DNA of 64,000 nt from Thermus amyloliquefaciens (GTDB lineage: Bacteria > Deinococcota > Deinococci > Deinococcales > Thermaceae): NCBI RefSeq assembly GCF_000744885.1, contig NZ_JQMV01000003.1, positions 744,001 to 808,000 on the forward strand, read 5' to 3'. Both the position numbers and the translations under genes were made by a program. Every line of letters starts with the position of its first letter. The first letter of the stretch is position 1. Below are positions 55,062-62,466 of the stretch, in pieces. The notes under the pieces are model-generated. The model saw nothing but the letters and a program-made list of their open reading frames with translations. It was not told the DNA's origin and ran no database searches.

Positions 55062-56180
55062 TTGGACCTGGAAAAACCCATCCGGGAGCTGGCGCGGCGC
55101 TTTGCCCGGGAGCGGATCCTTCCCGAGGCCCGAAGGCTAGACCAGGAGGCCCGCTTTCCCTGGCCGCTTTTCCGCGAGGCGGCGGGGCTGGGCTTTCCCG
55201 TGCTGCTGGTCCCGGAGGAGCTGGGCGGGGCTGGGCTTGGGCCCAGGGCCTTGGTCCTGGTGGCGGAGGAGCTGGCCTATGCCTGCACCGGGGTGGCGGC
55301 GGCCTTGCTCCTCAACAACCTGGTGGCGGACGCCCTTCTCCTCTCGGGAAGCCCTTACGCCCGAGGTTTTCTGCCCCGGCTTAGGGAGGAGGTGGCCTCC
55401 TACGCCCTCACCGAGCCCCATGCGGGCTCGGATGTGGCCGCCCTCCGCACCCGGGCGGAGAAGGTGGCGGGGGGCTACCGCCTCCATGGGCGCAAAACCT
55501 GGATCAGCCACGCCCCAGAGGCCTCCTTTTTCGTGGTCTTCGCCAAGGTGGCGGAGGGGAGGGAGGGGATCGCCGCCTTCCTGGTGGAGCGGGGGGAGGG
55601 GGTGGAGGTGGGGCCTCCTTTGCCCAAGCTGGGACAGAAGGCCTCCCCCGCGGCGGAGGTGTGGCTGGATGGCGTCTGGGTGCCCGAGGAAGGGCTGATC
55701 GCCTGGGAGGGGTTTGCCCTGGCCATGCGGGTCTTCAACCGCTCCCGGCCCATGGTGGCCGCCTTGGCGGTGGGGCTTTTGCAGAGGGCTTTGGACGAGG
55801 CCCTGGCCTACGCCGCCATGCGGGAAGCCTTCGGCAAGCCCCTTTGGGAGCATGAGGGGGTGGGGTTCAAGCTGGCGGAGATCCACATGGACCTGGAGGC
55901 CGCCCGCCTCCTCACCCTAAGGGCCGCCGAGGGGGCGGAGCGGGGGGAGGAGAACGCCTTGGAAGCGGCCACGGCCAAGGCCTTTGCCGCGGACCATGCG
56001 GTGCGGGGGGTCTCGGAGGCCCTGCAGGTCTTCGGCGGCAACGGCTACAGCGAGGAGTACCCACTGGCCAAGCTCTACCGCGACGCCAAGGTGCTCCAGA
56101 TCTACGAGGGGACCTCCGAGATCCAAAGGCTTATCGTCCTGCGGGAGCTGGTAAGGAGGAGGGTATGGGAGAGCCGGTGA
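55062..56180 (+). CDS. Acyl-CoA dehydrogenase
   Basis: 372 residues. FAD-dependent alpha,beta-dehydrogenation of acyl-CoA. Motifs: YALTEPHAGSDVAALRTRAEK (FAD/substrate), WISHAPEASFFVVFAK, RFGKPLWEHEGV-type segment (MREAFGKPLWEHEGVGFKLAEIH), QVFGGNGYSEEYPLAKLYRDAKVLQIYEGTSEIQRL, with the catalytic Glu in YEGTSE. Short/branched-chain type by length. TTG 55062 is chosen by the LDLEKPIRELARRF family start and promoter position; the upstream frame to 55017 lacks support. Overlaps the thiolase gene by 16 bp. Confidence 0.92.
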   Translation: MDLEKPIRELARRFARERILPEARRLDQEARFPWPLFREAAGLGFPVLLVPEELGGAGLGPRALVLVAEELAYACTGVAAALLLNNLVADALLLSGSPYARGFLPRLREEVASYALTEPHAGSDVAALRTRAEKVAGGYRLHGRKTWISHAPEASFFVVFAKVAEGREGIAAFLVERGEGVEVGPPLPKLGQKASPAAEVWLDGVWVPEEGLIAWEGFALAMRVFNRSRPMVAALAVGLLQRALDEALAYAAMREAFGKPLWEHEGVGFKLAEIHMDLEAARLLTLRAAEGAERGEENALEAATAKAFAADHAVRGVSEALQVFGGNGYSEEYPLAKLYRDAKVLQIYEGTSEIQRLIVLRELVRRRVWESR

Positions 56181-57319
56181 TCCTCGAGGCGGTGCGCACC
56201 CCCATCGGCAAGCGCAACGGGGCCCTTAGGGCGTGGCGGCCCGACGCCCTTTACGCCCAGGTCTTGGACGCCCTCCTGGAGCGGACGGGCATAGACCCCC
56301 ACCTCATCGGGGACGTGGTCACGGGGTGCGTGACCCAGGTGGGGGAGCAGGGGGCCAACGTGGGCAGGCTGGCCGTCCTCCTCTCCCGGCTCCCCAAGGA
56401 GGTGCCCGCGGTGACCCTGAACCGCATGTGCGGCTCCTCCCAGCAGGCGGTCCACTTCGCCGCCCAGGCCATCGCCGCCCATGACCTGGACTTCGCCATT
56501 GCCGGCGGGGTGGAGAGCATGACCCGGGTCCCCATGTTCTCCGACATCGGGGGCGGCTTCCACACCTTAAACCCCGCCCTCTTCCAGAAGCATGAGCTCG
56601 TCCACCAGGGGGAGAGCGCTGAGCGCATCGCCGAGCGCTACGGGCTTTGCCGGGAGGAGCTGGACGAGTGGGGGTATCTTTCCCACAAACGGGCGGCCCG
56701 GGCCATCCAGGAAGGCCGCTTCCGGACCCAGATCCTCCCCCTGGAGGGGGTGGATGGGGAGGGGAGGCCCTTCCTCCTGGACCGGGACGAGGGGGTTCGC
56801 CCCGACGTGGACTACGGGAGGATGCTGGCCCTAAAGCCCGTTTTCCGGGAGGACGGGGTGGTGACCGCGGGCAACTCCAGCCAGATCTCCGACGGGGCGG
56901 CGGCCCTCCTTTTGGGGGATCGGGAGAAGGCCTTGGCCCTGGGCCTCCGCCCCCGGGCCCGGTTCCGCGCCCGGGTGGTGGTGGCGGGGGACCCCACCCT
57001 GCAGCTTCTGGAGGTGATCCCCGCCACCCAAAAGGCCCTGGAACGGGCCGGGCTTTCCCTCAAGGACATGGACGTCATTGAGATCAATGAGGCCTTTGCC
57101 AGCGTGGTCCTGGCCTTCCTGCGGGAGTTTAACCCCGACCCGGAGAGGGTAAACCCCAACGGCGGGGCCATCGCCCACGGCCACCCCCTGGGGGCCACGG
57201 GAGCGGTGCTCATGACCAAGCTCCTCCACGAGCTGGAGCGCACCGGGGGGGAGTTTGGCCTGCAGGTGATGTGCATCGGCCACGGCCAGGCCACGGCCAC
57301 CATCCTTCAGAGGATCTAG
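56165..57319 (+). CDS. Acetyl-CoA acetyltransferase/thiolase
   Basis: 384 residues. Thiolytic cleavage (or condensation) of beta-ketoacyl-CoA. Nucleophile Cys in [15 protein letters not shown] (about residue 91), His in [20 protein letters not shown] and second Cys in [10 protein letters not shown]. Degradative-class features. With the dehydrogenase before it and the SDR after it, it fits fatty- or branched-chain acid breakdown. Confidence 0.94.
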   Translation: MGEPVILEAVRTPIGKRNGALRAWRPDALYAQVLDALLERTGIDPHLIGDVVTGCVTQVGEQGANVGRLAVLLSRLPKEVPAVTLNRMCGSSQQAVHFAAQAIAAHDLDFAIAGGVESMTRVPMFSDIGGGFHTLNPALFQKHELVHQGESAERIAERYGLCREELDEWGYLSHKRAARAIQEGRFRTQILPLEGVDGEGRPFLLDRDEGVRPDVDYGRMLALKPVFREDGVVTAGNSSQISDGAAALLLGDREKALALGLRPRARFRARVVVAGDPTLQLLEVIPATQKALERAGLSLKDMDVIEINEAFASVVLAFLREFNPDPERVNPNGGAIAHGHPLGATGAVLMTKLLHELERTGGEFGLQVMCIGHGQATATILQRI

Positions 57320-57327
57320 GAGGAAGT

Positions 57328-58059
57328 ATGGAACGGAGCGCCTTGGTGACGGGAGGGGCCTCGGGGCTGGGGCGGGCCGCGGCCCTGGCCCTGAGGGATA
57401 GGGGCTACCGGGTGGTGGTCTTGGACCTCCGGCGGGGGGAGGATACGGGCCTCCAGTACCTGGAAGGGGATGTGACCCGGGAGGAGGAGGCCAGGCGGGC
57501 GGTGGAGTTCGCCGCCCTTCAGGCGCCCCTTTTCGCCGTGGTAAACGCGGCGGGCATCGGTTTGGCCCGCAAGGTCCTGGGCCGGGACGGCCCCCACGAC
57601 CTGGAGAGCTTCCGCAGGGTGGTGGAGGTGAACCTGGTGGGCACCTTCAACGTCTTGCGCCTGGCGGCCTGGGCCATGCGGGAAAACCCGCCCGACCTCG
57701 AGGGCCAGCGGGGGGTCATCGTGAACACCGCCAGCGTGGCCGCCTTTGAGGGCCAGGTGGGCCAGGCGGCCTACGCCGCCAGCAAGGGGGGCGTGGTGGG
57801 CCTCACCCTTCCCGCCGCCCGGGAGCTGGCGGAGTGGGGGATCCGGGTGGTGACCGTGGCCCCGGGCCTCTTCGATACCCCCCTCCTTCAGGGCCTTCCG
57901 GAAAAGGCCAAGGCCTCTTTGGCGGAACAGGTGCCCTTTCCCAGGCGCCTAGGCAGGCCGGAGGAGTACGCCCTTTTGGTCCTGCACATCCTGGAAAACC
58001 CCATGCTCAACGGGGAGGTGATCCGCCTGGATGGCGCCTTGCGCATGGCCCCCCGGTAA
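57328..58059 (+). CDS. SDR dehydrogenase, probable 3-hydroxyacyl-CoA dehydrogenase type 2-like
   Basis: 243 residues. NAD-binding [22 protein letters not shown] favouring NAD, NAAG, and catalytic Ser-Tyr-Lys in [24 protein letters not shown]. The closest recognisable class is HSD10-like 3-hydroxy-2-methylbutyryl-CoA dehydrogenase, which suits a branched-chain (isoleucine-type) oxidation operon. ATG 57328 with AGGAGG 5 nt upstream; the longer frame from 57271 overlaps the thiolase heavily. Confidence 0.88.
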   Translation: MERSALVTGGASGLGRAAALALRDRGYRVVVLDLRRGEDTGLQYLEGDVTREEEARRAVEFAALQAPLFAVVNAAGIGLARKVLGRDGPHDLESFRRVVEVNLVGTFNVLRLAAWAMRENPPDLEGQRGVIVNTASVAAFEGQVGQAAYAASKGGVVGLTLPAARELAEWGIRVVTVAPGLFDTPLLQGLPEKAKASLAEQVPFPRRLGRPEEYALLVLHILENPMLNGEVIRLDGALRMAPR

Positions 58060-58864
58060 GGTTCTGGACCTGACCCGGCTTCTTCCCGGGCCCTTGGCGG
58101 GGAAGCTGCTTGGGGATTTGGGTCTTCCCGTGGTCAAGGTGGAGCCTCCGCAAGGGGATCCCCTAAAGGACTGGGCCCCGGAGGTCTACCGCTTTTTGAA
58201 CGGGGAAAAGGAGGTCCTGACCCTTGACCTGAAGAGGGGGGAGGATCGGGAGAGGTTCCTGGCCCTGGTGAGGGAGGCCGCCGTTCTCCTCGAGGCCAAC
58301 CGCCCTGGGGTCATGGAGCGCTTGGGCCTCGGACCCGAGGTGCTCTTGGAGGTCAACCCCCGGCTGGTCTACGCCCGCCTGAGGGGCTATCCCCATGGCG
58401 CCGATCCCGGCCACGACCTCACGTACCTGGCCGAGGCCGGACTACTTGGACGTTTTCCCTGGAGATCCTTCCTGTTCGCCGACCTGGCCGGGGCCTATGC
58501 CCTGGCCCTGGCGGTCTTCAAGGGCCTTCTCCTGGGGGGCGGGGTTTATGAGGTGGCCCTCTCCGAGGCGGTGAAGGCCGTGGCCTATCCCCCGATTCCC
58601 TTTCTGGATGGCTCGGTGCTTTGCTATGGGGTTTACCCTGCCCGGCGGGGACAGGTGGCTTTGGCGGCCTTGGAGCCCCATTTTTGGGCCCGGTTTTGCG
58701 AGGAGGCGGGCCTACCAGAGCTATTTCCCGCGGCCTTCAGTCCCGCCAGGCCCGGCCTTTTGCCTTATGAGCGGCTACGGGCCTTCTTTCAAGGAAGGAC
58801 CGCCCAAGAGTGGGAGGCCTGGGCCAAGGAGAAAGGGGTGCCCCTTCGGGCCGTGCGGGGCTAG
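58031..58864 (+). CDS. CaiB/BaiF (class III) CoA-transferase family, short form
   Basis: 277 residues. N-terminal [38 protein letters not shown] is a clear family signature; catalytic Asp is probably in [17 protein letters not shown]. The family usually has 360-420 residues, and the stretch between [14 protein letters not shown] and the Asp is abbreviated and part of the C-terminal half is missing, so this is a minimal form (alpha-methylacyl-CoA racemase or CoA-transferase). ATG 58031 overlaps the SDR gene by 29 bp with GGGGAGGTG upstream. Stop codon shared with the convergent gene (CTAG). Confidence 0.82.
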   Translation: MAPCAWPPGKVLDLTRLLPGPLAGKLLGDLGLPVVKVEPPQGDPLKDWAPEVYRFLNGEKEVLTLDLKRGEDRERFLALVREAAVLLEANRPGVMERLGLGPEVLLEVNPRLVYARLRGYPHGADPGHDLTYLAEAGLLGRFPWRSFLFADLAGAYALALAVFKGLLLGGGVYEVALSEAVKAVAYPPIPFLDGSVLCYGVYPARRGQVALAALEPHFWARFCEEAGLPELFPAAFSPARPGLLPYERLRAFFQGRTAQEWEAWAKEKGVPLRAVRG

Positions 58865-59616
58865 CGGGCGGTCCAGCCCAGGTCGATGGGGAAGACCGCC
58901 CCGGTGATGGCCCCTGCCTTCTCCGAGGCCAGGAAGAGGGCGAGCTCTGCCACCTCCTCGGGCTCGATGAGCCGCTTCACCGCCGCCTGGGCCAGGAAGA
59001 CCTTCTCCACCACCTCCGCTTCCGAAATCCCCAGGGTGCGGGCCTGGTCGGCGATCTGGTTCTCCACCAAGGGGGTGCGCACGTAGGCGGGGGCGATGGC
59101 GTTCACGGTGACGCCGAAGGGGCCCGCTTCCAGGGCCACCGTGCGGGTGAGGCCGATCAGGCCGTGCTTGGCGGAGATGTAGGCGCTCTTGTAGGGGCTT
59201 GCCACCAGGCCGTGGACGCTGGCGATGTTGAGGATCCGCCCCCATCCCTTCTTTTTCATCCCCGGCAGCAGGGCCCGGATGAGCTGGAAGGGGGCGGTGA
59301 GCATCACCTGGAGCATCCGCTGCCAGGTCTCCAAGGGGAAGTCCTCCACGGGGTCAATGTGCTGGAAGCCGGCGTTGTTCACCAGGATGTCCACCCCGTG
59401 CTGGGCCGCCTGTCTTCCCAGTTCCTCCACGGTCTTGGGGTCGGCCAGGTCCGCCTGCAGGAACTCCCCTCCTATCTCCTCGGCCAGGGTGGAGGCGTCC
59501 TTCAGGTCGTGGACCAGCACCTTCGCCCCTTCTCGGGCGAAGGCCCGGGCTAGGGCCAGGCCAATGCCGCTTCCGGCCCCGGTGATCAGTACGGTTTTGG
59601 AACCGCTGGGGCTCAG
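58861..59616 (-). CDS. 3-hydroxybutyrate dehydrogenase-like SDR, apparent CTG start
   Basis: 251 residues. SDR with [44 protein letters not shown], catalytic Ser in NIASVHG and YISAKHG, and [12 protein letters not shown] as in D-3-hydroxybutyrate dehydrogenases. The coding frame runs upstream past GTG 59520 through the full nucleotide-binding motif, but no ATG/GTG/TTG occurs before the stop at 59637. CTG 59616 has GAGG 5 nt upstream (59625-59622) and is the best start. Starting at 59520 would remove the Rossmann glycine motif. Confidence 0.85.
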   Translation of the reverse strand: MSPSGSKTVLITGAGSGIGLALARAFAREGAKVLVHDLKDASTLAEEIGGEFLQADLADPKTVEELGRQAAQHGVDILVNNAGFQHIDPVEDFPLETWQRMLQVMLTAPFQLIRALLPGMKKKGWGRILNIASVHGLVASPYKSAYISAKHGLIGLTRTVALEAGPFGVTVNAIAPAYVRTPLVENQIADQARTLGISEAEVVEKVFLAQAAVKRLIEPEEVAELALFLASEKAGAITGAVFPIDLGWTAR

Positions 59617-59631
59617 GGGTACCTCTAAGGC

Positions 59632-59639
59632 ATTCTATA
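59632..59639 (-). promoter_or_regulatory. Putative -10 (TATAGA/TAGAAT) of the 3-hydroxybutyrate dehydrogenase gene
   Basis: Overlapping TATAGA (59639-59634) and TAGAAT (59637-59632) on the minus strand lie about 16-18 nt before CTG 59616, giving a leader of about 9 nt with GAGG. Confidence 0.45.
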
Positions 59640-59724
59640 GCCGGGAGGCTGATGCCTTGGACGAGGAGGCCCAGGAGGGTCTTCTCCTGCCAGGGCCTTG
59701 CGGGAGCTGGGTTGGGAAGGTTAA

Positions 59725-59752
59725 ACCCCCAGGGGTCGCATCCCCTGGGGGT
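59725..59752 (-). terminator. Terminator hairpin of secDF
   Basis: An 11-bp perfect stem (59725-59735 with 59742-59752) and 6-nt loop, followed on the minus strand by TTTAA, 19 nt after the secDF stop. Confidence 0.75.
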
Positions 59753-59770
59753 GGGTTCTTCCGCTTCCGC

Positions 59771-61978
59771 CTAGGCCGCCTTCTTGGCCCGCGCTTGGCG
59801 CAGTTCCTTCCAGAACACCACCAGGGCGCTCACCACGTAGATGGAGCTGTAGGTGCCCACGAAGATGCCCACGAAGATGGCTAAGGAGAAGTCCCTCAGG
59901 ACGCTCCCTCCCAGGAAGAGGAGGGCGAGGATGGGCAGGAGGGTGGTGAGGCTGGTCATCACCGTGCGGGAGAGGGTTTGGTTGATGGAGCGGTTGACCA
60001 TCTCCCGGTAGGGGACGCCCCGCAGGAGCTTTTGGTTTTCCCGGATGCGGTCGGAGACCACGATGGAGTCGTTGATGGAGTAGCCCACGATGGTGAGCAG
60101 GGCGGCGATGGTGGGGATGGAGAACTCCAGGCCCAAGAGGCTGTACATCCCCGCCACGATGGCCACGTCGTGGGCCACCGCCAGCACGCTGGCCACCCCG
60201 AAGGTCCAGTCAAAGCGGAAGGCCACGTAGATGAGGATGAGGCCGAGTCCCACCAGGACCGCCATCACCGCGTTTCGCCTGAGCTCCGAGCCGATGGCAG
60301 GCCCCACGGTCTCTGACGTGAGCACCGTGGCCTTCAGCTCCGAGGTCAAAAGCCTCTCCAGTTCCAGCCGCTTGGCGTCGCTAAGGGGGGGGAGCTTCAG
60401 GGAGAACTCGCGGAAGTCGGCGGTGGGGGCCTGCACCTGGGTGATCACCGCCTCCTTCGCGGGGAAGCCCTTCGCTTCTAGGAAGCGCCTTAGGGTATCC
60501 ACCCCCACCTCGGGGCCCGTGCGCAGGGTATACGCGGTGCCCCCGGTGAAGTCGATGGAGTAGTTGAACCCCTTTGTGAAAACCACCCCTGCCGCCAGCA
60601 CCGCCAGGAGGAGCGTGGCTACCGTGATGAAGCGGGCGGGGCCCATGAAGTTGAACCGGGGGTCCACCAGCCACATGGGAGGCCGGACCTCCCCCCGGTC
60701 GGCCAGGCGCTCCAGGAGGTAGCGGCTGAAGACCAGGTTGGAGAAGACGCTGGCCACCACGCCGATGGCCAGGATCACCGCGAAGCCCCGCACCGGCCCG
60801 GTGGCGTACTGGTACAGGGCCGCCGCCGCCAGGAGGTGGGCGATGTTCACGTCCAGGATGGTGAGGGTGGAGTGCTTGAAGCCCTCGGGGATGGCCTGGC
60901 GGAACCTTTTCCCGGCCCTGAGCTCCTCCTTGATGCGCTCAAAGGAGAGCACGTTCCCGTCCACCGCAGCCCCCAGGGTGAGCACGAGGCCGGCGATGCC
61001 CGGAAGGGTCAGGGTGGCCCCAAGGCCGGCAAGGAGGCCCAGGATGAGCACCGAGGTGTAGATGAGGCCCAAGGAGGCCACCAGGCCGAGGCTTGGGCCG
61101 TAGTAGGCGAAGATGAGGAGGAAGATGGCCAGGGTGCCGATCAAGGCCGAACGGATGCCGGCTTGGATGGCGTCCTGGCCCAGGGTGGGCCCGATGGCCC
61201 GGATCTCCGCCACCTCCAAGGAGACGGGCAAGGCCCCGGAGCGCAGCACCAGGGCGATCTCGCTGGCCTCCTCGAGGCCCGAAAGCCCCTCGATCACCGC
61301 CTGGCCGCCGGTGATGGCCTGGCGGATCACGGGGGCGGTGTAGACCTTGCCGTCCAGGACAATGGCCAGCTGCTTGCCCACGTTGGCCCGGGTGACCTCC
61401 TCAAACTTCTTGGCGCCTTCCGGGGTGAAGGTGAGGGAGACCTGGGGGCGGCCGAACTGGTCAAAGACCGCCCGGGCGTCGGCCAGATCCGCGCCCGTGA
61501 GGAGGGCTGGGCCCAGGTCCTCGGGCTTGATGAGGTCCTTTTCCAGATCCTCCCGCTTCAGGCGGGGGTTTTCCCGGAGGGCCTGGTTGATCTGGGCCAC
61601 GGTGGTGCCCGTGGCCCCCTCCTTGAGGATGCGGAACTCCAAGACCGCCCGCTGGCCGATGAGCTTGAGGGCCCGGTCCTGGTCGGCCTGGGAGAGGCCC
61701 GGCAGCTCCACCACGATGCGCTTTTGCCCCTGGATCTGGATCAGGGGTTCCGCCACCCCCAGGGCGTTGATGCGGTTTTCCAGCACGGTGCGGGCTTTTT
61801 CCAGGTCGTCGGGGGTGGGGTTTTCCACGGCGGCCTCGAGGACGATGCGCAGACCCCCTTTAAGGTCCAGGCCCAGCTTCACCTTGGGCTCCCCTGGGGC
61901 CCAGGGCTTCCAGACCATGAGGAGGGCCAGCAAGAAAAGGCCGAGGAGAAGCAGTCCGTTGAGCAGCTTGCGGTTCAT
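59771..61978 (-). CDS. secDF: Protein-export membrane protein SecDF (fused)
   Basis: 735 residues, SecD and SecF in one chain with 12 membrane segments. It uses proton motive force to complete Sec export. SecD part: KVKLGLDLKGGLRIVLEA, RINALGVAEPLIQIQG and the large P1 domain, then proton-relay Asp in TLGAAVDGNVLSFERIKEE; SecF part: FNYSIDFTGGTAYTL and VGYSINDSIVVSDRIREN with the second Asp/Arg set. Same architecture and length as the structurally studied Thermus protein. ATG 61978 with AAAGGGAAAG upstream. See the leader feature. Confidence 0.97.
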   Translation of the reverse strand: MNRKLLNGLLLLGLFLLALLMVWKPWAPGEPKVKLGLDLKGGLRIVLEAAVENPTPDDLEKARTVLENRINALGVAEPLIQIQGQKRIVVELPGLSQADQDRALKLIGQRAVLEFRILKEGATGTTVAQINQALRENPRLKREDLEKDLIKPEDLGPALLTGADLADARAVFDQFGRPQVSLTFTPEGAKKFEEVTRANVGKQLAIVLDGKVYTAPVIRQAITGGQAVIEGLSGLEEASEIALVLRSGALPVSLEVAEIRAIGPTLGQDAIQAGIRSALIGTLAIFLLIFAYYGPSLGLVASLGLIYTSVLILGLLAGLGATLTLPGIAGLVLTLGAAVDGNVLSFERIKEELRAGKRFRQAIPEGFKHSTLTILDVNIAHLLAAAALYQYATGPVRGFAVILAIGVVASVFSNLVFSRYLLERLADRGEVRPPMWLVDPRFNFMGPARFITVATLLLAVLAAGVVFTKGFNYSIDFTGGTAYTLRTGPEVGVDTLRRFLEAKGFPAKEAVITQVQAPTADFREFSLKLPPLSDAKRLELERLLTSELKATVLTSETVGPAIGSELRRNAVMAVLVGLGLILIYVAFRFDWTFGVASVLAVAHDVAIVAGMYSLLGLEFSIPTIAALLTIVGYSINDSIVVSDRIRENQKLLRGVPYREMVNRSINQTLSRTVMTSLTTLLPILALLFLGGSVLRDFSLAIFVGIFVGTYSSIYVVSALVVFWKELRQARAKKAA

Positions 61979-62023
61979 ACGCTTTCCCTTTGGGCACGCA
62001 TGTGCCCGATTAGCTATCCAAAG
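61979..62023 (-). promoter_or_regulatory. secDF leader with mutually exclusive RNA pairings at the ribosome binding site
   Basis: Read on the minus strand, GGGCAC-ATGC-GTGCCC (62007-61992) forms a hairpin ending at the AAAGGGAAAG ribosome binding site (61991-61982). Alternatively CTTTGG (62023-62018) pairs with CCAAAG (61993-61988), which covers the first part of that site and breaks the hairpin by using its last two C residues. A switch is inference. Confidence 0.4.
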
Positions 62024-62086
62024 CGCCTAGGGCCGTATATGCCAACTTGGGGTGCGCCGGATGTGGACCGGCAGAGGACCCAGCCC

Positions 62087-62419
62087 CTAGCCTCCATCCA
62101 TCTGGAGGCGGCCATAGAGAAGGTAGAGGTGGGAGGGGGAAAAGGCCCTGGGTACGGGGGGTTGGGCCTCCCGGTTCTGGGGTTTGAGGGGGAGATGGGG
62201 GGGGCGGGTGGGGACCTGAGCCAAGGGGATGGCCCCGCTCCCCTGCCGCTCCTCCTTCAGAACCCAGGCGGGTTCCTTGGCATGGAGCCCGGCTTCCCCC
62301 TTTACCCTCCCCGGGGGGATTGGGGCCGGACCCTGGAGGGCAAGGGCCAGGAGGGCCAGGACAAGGCCCCACCTCCCCCGGATACCCCCCAGATACCCCA
62401 AGGAGGGGCTAAGGGCCAT
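62087..62419 (-). CDS. Small secreted/anchored protein upstream of secDF (possible export monitor)
   Basis: 110 residues. Positive N-terminus (GGIRGRWG) then a hydrophobic core LVLALLALALQGPA typical of a signal peptide or anchor; then a Pro-rich region without recognisable domain (PTRPPHLPLKPQNREAQPPV, PRAFSPSHLYLLYGRLQMDGG). ATG 62419 has a strong GGAGG six nt upstream, so translation is likely; the longer frame from 62446 lacks this. It lies 47 nt after infB and 108 nt before secDF. I recognise no family. Its position and layout recall SecM/VemP/Apd-type arrest peptides that regulate sec genes, but no known arrest motif is visible. Confidence 0.55.
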   Translation of the reverse strand: MALSPSLGYLGGIRGRWGLVLALLALALQGPAPIPPGRVKGEAGLHAKEPAWVLKEERQGSGAIPLAQVPTRPPHLPLKPQNREAQPPVPRAFSPSHLYLLYGRLQMDGG

Positions 62420-62466
62420 GGGGCACCTCCTGGGGTAAGGCCACAAGACCCACCGCAGAGAACCCC

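Noticed and set aside
58031-58864. Frameshift as the cause of the short CaiB-like gene
   Set aside because: The frame is continuous, motifs before and after the short region are collinear, and neighbouring frames hold no missing family sequence.
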